Source: Clostridia bacterium
Lineage (GTDB): Bacteria; Bacillota; Clostridia; Oscillospirales; Acutalibacteraceae
Reading direction: 5' to 3'
Length of the DNA stretch: 5,876 bases
Assembly: GCA_017480265.1 (NCBI GenBank)
Contig: JAFVAZ010000017.1
Coordinates: forward strand, 1-5,876
The notes under the pieces were generated by a model. The model was given only the letters and a program-made list of their open reading frames with translations, had not been told where the DNA came from and ran no database searches. The translations under genes and the position numbers were made by a program. The first letter of the stretch is position 1. Every line of letters begins with the position of its first letter. Of the stretch, positions 1 through 4,879 are shown piece after piece.

Positions 1-1118
1 AAAATAGACCTCTAAATATAAAACTAGGCCTGGATCCATCTGCGCCAGATGTTCACCTTGGTCATTGCGTAGTTTTGAGGAAGATCCGTCAATTGCAGAA
101 TTTAGGTCATGAAGCAACCATCATCATCGGGGATTTCACCGGCATGATAGGAGACCCCACTGGTAAATCAAAGACAAGAAAACCGCTAACAAAAGAACAG
201 ATCCTGCAAAATGCAAAGACATACGAAATGCAGATTTTTAAAATTTTGGATAAAAATAAAACTAAAGTTAGATTTAACAGTGATTGGCTAGAAAATATGA
301 ATCTAAAAGATGTCTTGAGTCTGGCATCTAAGTGTACGGTTGCTAAGATGCTTGAGAGGGAAGATTTCAAAAGTAGATATATCAACCACCAGAGTATATG
401 TCTGCACGAATTCCTATACCCTTTGATGCAAGGATACGATTCGGTAGCGATTAAAGCTGATATAGAGTTTGGGGGAGTAGATCAGACTTTCAATGTTTTT
501 ATGGGCAGAAGTATACAGAAAGATTTTGGCCTTTCGCCTCAGTTGGTTGTTCTCTTTCCTATCTTGGAGGGGATAGATGGCAAAAACAAGATGAGCAAAA
601 GTTTAAATAACTACATTGGAATCAATGAAGAACCAAACTCTATGTATGTAAAGGTAATGAAGGTGCCAGATGACCTTATAATTAGGTACTTTACGTTTTG
701 TACGGATATTCATCCCAGTGAGATCCAAAAAATAGAAAAAGCTTTATCTTCCGGTGAAAACCCAAGAAACGTAAAAATGCAATTAGCGCTAGAGATAACG
801 ACCTTATATCACGGAGAAGACAAAGCGCTAGAGGCACAAAAATACTTCGAAACTGTATACCAGAAAGAGCAGATCCCAGAAAATGTATCTACGATCAACG
901 TTGAAAATTTGACAAACAGCGAAGGCGTAAATCTAATTAATGCGATTGCTCAAATAGGTGACTTTAAGTCAAAATCAGATATCCGGAGAATTTTTTCTCA
1001 GCGTGGAGCCAAAATCGATGGAACTATAGTAGACAGCATCGACGATATTAGAGATCTAAAACCTGGCACCATTATACAAATCGGGAAAAGTAAATTTTAC
1101 AAAATAAGCGGCATATAG
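1..1118 (+). CDS. tyrS: Tyrosyl-tRNA synthetase, 5' end cut by the window edge
   Basis: This enzyme charges tRNA-Tyr with tyrosine in the cytoplasm, using ATP. The reading frame is open from position 3, so the true start lies left of the window; the TTG at 75 is internal, because conserved family sequence ([15 protein letters not shown]) precedes it. The class I signature HLGH is encoded at 54-65 and the KMSKS loop at 588-602. Between them are the tyrosine-site blocks [20 protein letters not shown] and VDQTFN; the family usually has GGTDQ where this has GGVDQ. The last ~60 residues form an S4-type RNA-binding domain ([18 protein letters not shown] through [16 protein letters not shown]) that grips the tRNA. 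There are 371 residues visible against about 400 in the family, so roughly 30 are missing. The type resembles clostridial and TyrZ-like enzymes. The gene ends at TAG and faces the acetyltransferase gene across a 107-bp gap. The identification is firm. Confidence 0.97.
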   Translation, partial: NRPLNIKLGLDPSAPDVHLGHCVVLRKIRQLQNLGHEATIIIGDFTGMIGDPTGKSKTRKPLTKEQILQNAKTYEMQIFKILDKNKTKVRFNSDWLENMNLKDVLSLASKCTVAKMLEREDFKSRYINHQSICLHEFLYPLMQGYDSVAIKADIEFGGVDQTFNVFMGRSIQKDFGLSPQLVVLFPILEGIDGKNKMSKSLNNYIGINEEPNSMYVKVMKVPDDLIIRYFTFCTDIHPSEIQKIEKALSSGENPRNVKMQLALEITTLYHGEDKALEAQKYFETVYQKEQIPENVSTINVENLTNSEGVNLINAIAQIGDFKSKSDIRRIFSQRGAKIDGTIVDSIDDIRDLKPGTIIQIGKSKFYKISGI

Positions 1119-1171
1119 CGTCTCATTACTTTAAATTATACTAGTCTTAAGGTGGCGGAGTTAAAATAATC

Positions 1172-1218
1172 ATGCTCTAGATGCTTTAATCTATTTTTCA
1201 AGAAAGTATCTATAGCAT
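1172..1218. terminator. Long imperfect hairpin between convergent genes, possible bidirectional terminator
   Basis: An inverted repeat pairs 1172-1187 with 1203-1218. The stem is 16 positions long, with one mismatch (1177/1213) and one pair that is G-U in the + strand RNA. The loop is 15 nt. It lies between the 3' ends of tyrS (+) and the acetyltransferase gene (-), where a shared terminator is expected. Neither side has a strong run of T: the minus-strand exit reads GATTATTTTAAC, only moderately T-rich. Its role as a terminator is inferred from position and shape. Confidence 0.45.
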
Positions 1219-1225
1219 AAAAGTA

Positions 1226-2017
1226 TCAGAAATAGTAAAAATATTCCTGCCTAGGACCATAACTGGTATTTATATCATTACTTTTCATAAAACCGCATGC
1301 CATTAAGATTTTATTTGACGCTATGTTTTCCTTTTTTGCAGTTGCGCGAAGTTTTTCAAAATTGTAAGAAGTATCACCTTCACTTCGTAAATAATGAAGA
1401 AAACATATTGCTTGCGCTACGGCTTTACTCATAATTCCTTGCCCTGAGTATGATTGCTGTAATGCATAACCAATTTCAAGATCTCTTTTACCATCATTAA
1501 AAGGTCCTATCCCTATTCTGCCTATAACTTTACCTTCAATTTTTATTAATAGTGTGATTCCCTGCAGGTGATCTTGGCTCATTTTTTTCACTGACTCATG
1601 AAACCATTGCTCAACATAGCTTTCCGGCATAAGCTCTCCGTTCCTATAATGCTGTATATAATTCGGATCAGAATAAGAAAAAATATTTAAAAAGCAATTT
1701 AGGTGTTCTTTGCAGTCGCATATAGGGACCAAAGAGCAACGCTTATCAGATATATTAAAAGAAAATATAGACACAAGTCTTCCGTATGATAATCCTAACT
1801 TATTAGATAAAGAGAGTAGCGCTGCGTTTTCTTGTTCTGCAAAGAGTAAATTTGCATTAAGGGAATTTTCAAATTGTTCATGCTTAGAAGCATCTCCTGA
1901 TAGCGTTGTAGTTCCATCAAAAGCACCACTTTCAGTAGTCGATGGAATTTCTCCAAAAACAATAGCATTTCCACTAATAATTAAAGAAAGGGCTACAGCA
2001 ATACAAAATCGCCTCAT
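1226..2017 (-). CDS. GNAT-family N-acetyltransferase (RimJ/RimL-like) with an N-terminal signal peptide
   Basis: The product has 263 residues. Residues ~88-263 read as a GNAT domain of the RimJ/RimL (Acetyltransf_3) type, which moves an acetyl group from acetyl-CoA to an amine. Supporting pieces are the opening strand FNISDKRCSLVPI, the central strand KVIGRIGI, motif A with the acetyl-CoA pyrophosphate loop (EIGYALQQSYSGQGIMSKAV, 181-200), and the motif B helix (ENIASNKILMACGF, 230-243). Residues 1-22 form a classic Sec signal: MRR, a hydrophobic core (IAVALSLIISGNAIVF), then a likely cleavage site near VFG/E. Residues 23-87 are a polar, Ser/Thr-rich linker and a helix. An exported GNAT enzyme is odd, since acetyl-CoA is cytoplasmic; secretion into a host cell is one possible reading, anchoring by an uncleaved signal another. 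The ATG at 2015-2017 is chosen because AAAGGA lies 11 nt upstream and the signal starts there. The substrate cannot be told. Confidence 0.85.
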   Translation of the reverse strand: MRRFCIAVALSLIISGNAIVFGEIPSTTESGAFDGTTTLSGDASKHEQFENSLNANLLFAEQENAALLSLSNKLGLSYGRLVSIFSFNISDKRCSLVPICDCKEHLNCFLNIFSYSDPNYIQHYRNGELMPESYVEQWFHESVKKMSQDHLQGITLLIKIEGKVIGRIGIGPFNDGKRDLEIGYALQQSYSGQGIMSKAVAQAICFLHYLRSEGDTSYNFEKLRATAKKENIASNKILMACGFMKSNDINTSYGPRQEYFYYF

Positions 2018-2034
2018 TAATATCTACATCCTTT
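2018..2034 (-). promoter_or_regulatory. Ribosome binding site of the acetyltransferase gene
   Basis: AAAGGA on the minus strand (2034 down to 2029) is followed by 11 nt and then the ATG at 2017. This supports the start that includes the signal peptide, rather than a later start that would give a cytoplasmic enzyme. Confidence 0.6.
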
Positions 2035-2047
2035 ACGTAAATTGGGG

Positions 2048-2094
2048 TCGAGGGAACAGGGCTTAAACCTGTGGAGTCTGCGTCCCGAACACTC
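2048..2094 (-). pseudogene. Decayed 3' half of a tRNA, resembling tRNA-Pro(CGG)
   Basis: On the minus strand the stretch lines up with the 3' half of a tRNA with the exact part lengths: anticodon stem GAGTG, 7-nt loop TTCGGGA (anticodon CGG, the same loop as bacterial tRNA-Pro(CGG)), stem CGCAG, 5-nt variable loop ACTCC, T stem ACAGG/CCTGT around loop TTTAAGC, acceptor strand TCCCTCG and A73. It is not functional. The anticodon stem pairs only at its three inner positions, near-invariant C56 is T, CCA is replaced by CCC, and the AT-rich sequence upstream shows no D arm and no matching CGAGGGA. It sits ~30 bp ahead of the acetyltransferase start. Such 3' tRNA pieces are often left where mobile elements integrate; here that is an inference. 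Chance resemblance or a leader RNA structure remain possible. Confidence 0.4.
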
Positions 2095-2165
2095 AACAGT
2101 ATAGTAAAACAAAAAGGTACACTTAAAAGTTCTTTTATATTCTAAAATTTAAAATCTAACTATGA

Positions 2166-2369
2166 CAAGGTATAATTAAAATAACCTCGTATTTAATTAT
2201 ATCATACAGGAGAGCAACATTAAACGGAAAAGTATTCTGGATAGCAAAATTAATAGGCGGTAAAAATAATCTTAAATTTTCTACATTGAGGCAATACAAA
2301 GAACGAATAAATAAAGTAGAAACAGATTTAACAGAGAGAAACAAAGATACAACTATAGGCCACAGTTAA
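2166..2369 (+). pseudogene. Open frame without a start codon, possible 3' remnant of an unidentified gene
   Basis: The + frame is open from just after a TGA at 2163 to a TAA at 2367-2369, about 67 codons, with no ATG, GTG or well-placed TTG. The translation from ~2208 looks protein-like: RATLNGKVFWIAKLIGG, then a charged stretch that should form a helix (STLRQYKERINKVETDLTER). Its last codons run into the left arm of the hairpin at 2353-2385. I do not recognise the family. It may be the tail of a gene lost to deletion, or chance coding potential. The opposite strand is also open here (2156-2344, TTG start), which weakens the coding argument. Confidence 0.2.
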
Positions 2370-2385
2370 AAACTGTGGCCTATAG
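2353..2385 (-). terminator. Perfect 15-bp hairpin downstream of the surface-protein gene
   Basis: CTATAGGCCACAGTT (2353-2367) and its exact complement AACTGTGGCCTATAG (2371-2385) flank a 3-nt AAA. The hairpin begins 21 bp after the stop codon of the 692-residue gene on the minus strand. The exit on that strand (TTGTATCTTTGTTTCTC) is T-rich but has no unbroken T run. The + strand exit (TAAACTTACTG) is a poor terminator tail, so the minus orientation is preferred. Confidence 0.65.
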
Positions 2386-2406
2386 TAAACTTACTGTGGA
2401 TGTTAC

Positions 2407-4485
2407 TTAGATGTTAAATTTTTTGCGTTTTTGGATAACCAAGTATACGCCTAATAATAGTACTGCAGAATAGAACCCTAACATCTCTGCACTAAATATA
2501 CCATCACCAGTCCTTAGTGCACCTGTAGCAGTAGTAGCTGACCCATCTCCGTTCGGGTCTACCAGGGCGTAATTACTGAAGTGGTTTGTCCATACAGCGA
2601 TAAATTTCTTTACGGATTCTCCCGCTTGTGGTGCATAATTTGCATCAACCACTTTAACGAAATCTCCATCTACGTCATATAGTCTATACTCTAGAGCTTC
2701 TACGTAGTCGGTATCTTCATCGTCGTTGATCCTTACAGCTTGTACTTCATTATCGTCCCAGCCGGAAGGTACTTCCAGGAGCAGGCGTACATAGCCGTCT
2801 ACGTTGGAGAGCTTTGTGCCTTTGTAGATCTTCACGTTGCCTAAAATAGGACCTAAGTGCAGAATAGCGTCCAACCTTGCTTTATTGCCTAATTCGGCTA
2901 ATTTTTCATTATCATCTTCTGTCATGTTATCACCCTTAGCTAGTATGGTTTTCTCCTCTTCGAAAATTTCTTCCAAATGATCAGCTAAGCTAGAGAAGCA
3001 TTCGTCTGGGTCAATTGTTCTGTCTGTTTTCATAACTAATACTTCATCATCGTTAAATTTAATCACAGAGCTTTTTGAGTTCTTTAGGTCACTTACCATG
3101 GCCTTCAGAGCCTCAAGTGCATTTTTCACAAACTCGATACTCTCTTTACTATCAGTCTGTCCATCACTCGTCATATCAATATACTCATCAAACAGCTTAC
3201 TTAGTCTATCTTCATAGAGAGTTTCATGCACTAATTTCGGCATAATCCACATCAGGAACGGTGCAGCTTTCATCATATTACCCACACTCGCGTCACTACG
3301 ACCAGGTTTCATCCATCCCATATCCTCGCCTGCTGCGACTATTTTCTTAAAAACATTGTGATTTACTGTTACTTTTTCTAGTTTATAGAAGTCTAAGTTT
3401 ACGTTGTATGATCTTTCTATTTCGCTCAAGTCGTCGTAATTGGTACTTACGCCTCCATCCATTGTCTTAACGTCTACATACACTCCATCATAGAGGCCCA
3501 GCGGATCTTCGATCACCACGGATTTTCTCTCTCCGTTTAAGTCACCTGCTGCTTCAAATGAAACAACATTGTCACCGATATTTTCTCCCCAAGGGTACTT
3601 TACAGGAGAAGTTCCACTCGCTAGACCTCTTCCACCTGTTGCCCATCTACCGGTGCCCGGGATCGATCCTTCTACATAAGTACCGCCTAAAGTAGTTGCG
3701 TTAGCTTCTGCTGTTTTAGCTGCTCCATCATATTTTTCTAGCGTTATGCCTAATTTCGGTTCAATTGAATCAATGATCGTTTTAATACCAAGCCGCTCAC
3801 CTAATATATCATAAGGAATTGCCTTTGGTTTTTCAGCATCATTCAGGCATAAAACGTCCTTTATTTTTACGTGAACTGTATCCATATAGTAGTACATCAT
3901 CTTATTTGGTGTTATCTCTACATACTTCGTAATTGAATCCCCGTCATCGTTAGTAATTGTCTTCTCAACTACATTCTTTAGTATTCCGTTTTCTTCGTCA
4001 ATTTGTCCATTTTCATCTACTTTTACCTTATAATACTTTACAAAATCTTTCTCTTCATCATCCCATACGTAGTCCTTCGTCCAATCCACATTATTAGATT
4101 TATATACATTTCCACCGTACGCACCAATTGGCTCAAACTCCGGAGTATCATTTTTAAAATTTACTCTATAAATGAAATCTTTATTAGAATTTCCTATCAT
4201 CGTCTTACCGTTATCTTTGGCTGTCACTTCCCCTGGATTTTTAAGATAGAGTCCTTCTATTCTATCAGTTGGGTTGTCTCCATTATATACGTCAAAAGCC
4301 ACTTCTTCAATATCATACACTACACACTTATCTGTAATCATTTTCCTTAAATCTGTTTCTATGTTTGTGCTAACCCCTCGCTCTTCTAACGCTGAAAATG
4401 ACACAAATAAACTTAAAACTCCTGCGATACTCTTAAAAATTATCATCTGTAACAAACTCGTAAAAGAGCCCATAATATCAGTCAT
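2407..4485 (-). CDS. Large acidic cell-surface protein with C-terminal membrane anchor, function unknown
   Basis: I do not recognise a family for this 692-residue protein as a whole. Residues ~10-31 are hydrophobic (LLQMIIFKSIAGVLSLFVSFSA) and should act as a signal peptide or anchor; the leading MTDIMGS lacks the usual positive charges. The body is rich in Asp, Glu and Lys. Residues ~266-292 form a Gly/Ser/Thr-rich linker, and ~404-537 look mainly helical, with a very acidic part (LEEIFEEEKTILAKGDNMTEDDNEKL). Residues ~545-643 resemble the module that precedes the anchor in many Bacillota surface proteins, ending in TNHFSNYALVD (633-643). Next come ALRTGDG, a membrane helix at ~669-685 and the tail QKRKKFNI. 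This is the layout of a sortase signal, but LPXTG is reduced to LRTG, so plain membrane anchoring is likelier. The ATG at 4485 follows AAAGGA at 13 nt, with in-frame stop TGA three codons upstream. It has its own promoter and leader. Confidence 0.85.
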   Translation of the reverse strand: MTDIMGSFTSLLQMIIFKSIAGVLSLFVSFSALEERGVSTNIETDLRKMITDKCVVYDIEEVAFDVYNGDNPTDRIEGLYLKNPGEVTAKDNGKTMIGNSNKDFIYRVNFKNDTPEFEPIGAYGGNVYKSNNVDWTKDYVWDDEEKDFVKYYKVKVDENGQIDEENGILKNVVEKTITNDDGDSITKYVEITPNKMMYYYMDTVHVKIKDVLCLNDAEKPKAIPYDILGERLGIKTIIDSIEPKLGITLEKYDGAAKTAEANATTLGGTYVEGSIPGTGRWATGGRGLASGTSPVKYPWGENIGDNVVSFEAAGDLNGERKSVVIEDPLGLYDGVYVDVKTMDGGVSTNYDDLSEIERSYNVNLDFYKLEKVTVNHNVFKKIVAAGEDMGWMKPGRSDASVGNMMKAAPFLMWIMPKLVHETLYEDRLSKLFDEYIDMTSDGQTDSKESIEFVKNALEALKAMVSDLKNSKSSVIKFNDDEVLVMKTDRTIDPDECFSSLADHLEEIFEEEKTILAKGDNMTEDDNEKLAELGNKARLDAILHLGPILGNVKIYKGTKLSNVDGYVRLLLEVPSGWDDNEVQAVRINDDEDTDYVEALEYRLYDVDGDFVKVVDANYAPQAGESVKKFIAVWTNHFSNYALVDPNGDGSATTATGALRTGDGIFSAEMLGFYSAVLLLGVYLVIQKRKKFNI

Positions 4486-4504
4486 AAATAATCACTAGTC
4501 CTTT
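4486..4504 (-). promoter_or_regulatory. Ribosome binding site used by the surface-protein gene
   Basis: AAAGGA on the minus strand (4504 down to 4499) lies 13 nt before the ATG at 4485, longer than the usual 5-9 nt. It is weaker than the perfect Shine-Dalgarno element ~80 nt further upstream, which has no start codon next to it. Confidence 0.5.
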
Positions 4505-4528
4505 CTTATTATACTTAACTATATTTTT

Positions 4529-4611
4529 TATACCAATCTACACACACTATTTATATTGGGTTTGTTCACCTCCTGTCTGCCTATTGTATTTGCCCACAAA
4601 CGATTGGTATA
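4529..4611 (-). promoter_or_regulatory. Structured 5' leader with nested stems around a perfect Shine-Dalgarno element
   Basis: Positions 4602-4611 and 4529-4538 form a perfect 10-bp inverted repeat (TATACCAATC/GATTGGTATA). Directly inside its 5' arm, 4596-4601 pairs with 4560-4565 (GTTTGT/ACAAAC). The RNA would thus have a 10-bp closing stem, a 21-nt one-sided bulge, a 6-bp inner stem and a 30-nt loop whose 3' end is AGGAGGTGA (4574 down to 4566), a near-complete match to the 16S rRNA tail. It starts ~19 nt after the predicted transcription start. No T run follows, so it is not a simple terminator. It matches no riboswitch class I can name. A control role in translation of the surface protein is inferred. 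Confidence 0.5.
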
Positions 4612-4636
4612 TTATTTATATTTGAGAGCTAATTAC

Positions 4637-4666
4637 ATTATAGCACAATGATTTTTTTTTTGTCAA
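4637..4666 (-). promoter_or_regulatory. Consensus housekeeping (sigma-A/sigma-70 type) promoter
   Basis: On the minus strand, TTGACA (4666 down to 4661) is followed by an 18-bp spacer and TATAAT (4642 down to 4637). Both hexamers are perfect. An A-tract fills the upstream half of the spacer. Transcription should start near 4630, giving a leader of about 145 nt before the surface-protein ATG. Confidence 0.8.
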
Positions 4667-4807
4667 TACTTTTTATTAAAATTTTTTAAAGATTTTTAAA
4701 TTAAGCTGCAATCCCAGGAAAATCGGGCACACTTTTGAATATGACCGAAGGAAGTTTTTGTTATTTTCCTCTGCAGAAATAAAATTCCGTGAAAATAAAA
4801 AAGCCAT

Positions 4808-4845
4808 GCAAAAAAGCAGCTCCCCAATATAAATAGGAAACTGCT
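4808..4845 (-). terminator. Intrinsic terminator of the LRR protein gene
   Basis: On the minus strand, AGCAGTTTCC (4845 down to 4836) pairs with GGGAGCTGCT (4824 down to 4815) over ten positions, two of them G-U, around an 11-nt loop. Six T follow (4815-4810). This is a standard intrinsic terminator ~35 bp after the LRR stop codon, so the LRR and surface-protein genes are separate transcription units. Confidence 0.85.
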
Positions 4846-4879
4846 ATACTTTCAAACTTTTAAGCCCCTGGCTTTACAC

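Larger units (their letters stand above)
2018..2406. other. 389-bp stretch without a convincing intact gene
   Basis: The stretch lies between the start of the acetyltransferase gene and the end of the surface-protein gene, both on the minus strand. It holds the acetyltransferase ribosome site, the tRNA-like remnant (2048-2094), an AT-rich part (2100-2200) that probably carries the acetyltransferase promoter, a + strand ORF remnant (2166-2369) and a perfect hairpin (2353-2385). A TATACT on the minus strand (2103-2098) could be a -10 box, but no good -35 box sits 16-18 bp upstream of it, so no promoter is called. Confidence 0.6.
4486..4879. other. 394-bp intergenic region between the LRR gene and the surface-protein gene
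   Basis: No gene is seen here. Reading along the minus strand, the region holds the terminator of the LRR gene (4808-4845), an AT-rich stretch with no clear signals (4670-4807), a strong promoter (4637-4666), a structured leader (4529-4611) and the ribosome site (4499-4504). A small 5-bp hairpin (AAGCC/GGCTT, 4862-4874) sits just after the LRR stop codon. Confidence 0.7.

Noticed and set aside
107..385. 92-codon open frame antisense to tyrS
   Set aside because: It lies wholly within the conserved catalytic region of tyrS; a shadow of that coding frame.
1710..2066. 118-codon + strand frame opposite the acetyltransferase gene
   Set aside because: It overlaps a recognisable GNAT protein and its signal peptide, with no recognisable domain of its own.
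2041..2160. T-box or other tRNA-sensing leader upstream of the acetyltransferase gene
   Set aside because: No T-box core sequence or terminator/antiterminator pair is present; the similarity is to the tRNA itself.
2156..2344. 62-codon minus-strand frame with a TTG start
   Set aside because: No ribosome site or recognisable motif is seen, and the opposite strand gives a more protein-like translation.
4003..4498. Two overlapping + strand frames (115 and 74 codons) opposite the surface-protein gene
   Set aside because: Both lie almost wholly antisense to the 692-residue gene and have Ile/Ser-rich, low-complexity translations.
4508..4536. Second promoter for the surface-protein gene (TTGGTA, 17 bp, TATAAT)
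   Set aside because: The -10 is perfect but the -35 matches only 4 of 6, and transcription would begin near 4501, cutting into the AAAGGA ribosome site.
4528..4569. 14-codon GTG mini-ORF in the leader (MNKPNINSVCRLV)
   Set aside because: The GTG is part of the Shine-Dalgarno element itself, so no spacing is left for initiation.
4725..4760. GGGCACACTTTTGAATATGACC stretch split as GGGCACAC and TTTTGAATATGACCG, reminiscent of insertion-sequence ends
   Set aside because: No paired terminal repeat, target duplication or transposase is visible in the window.
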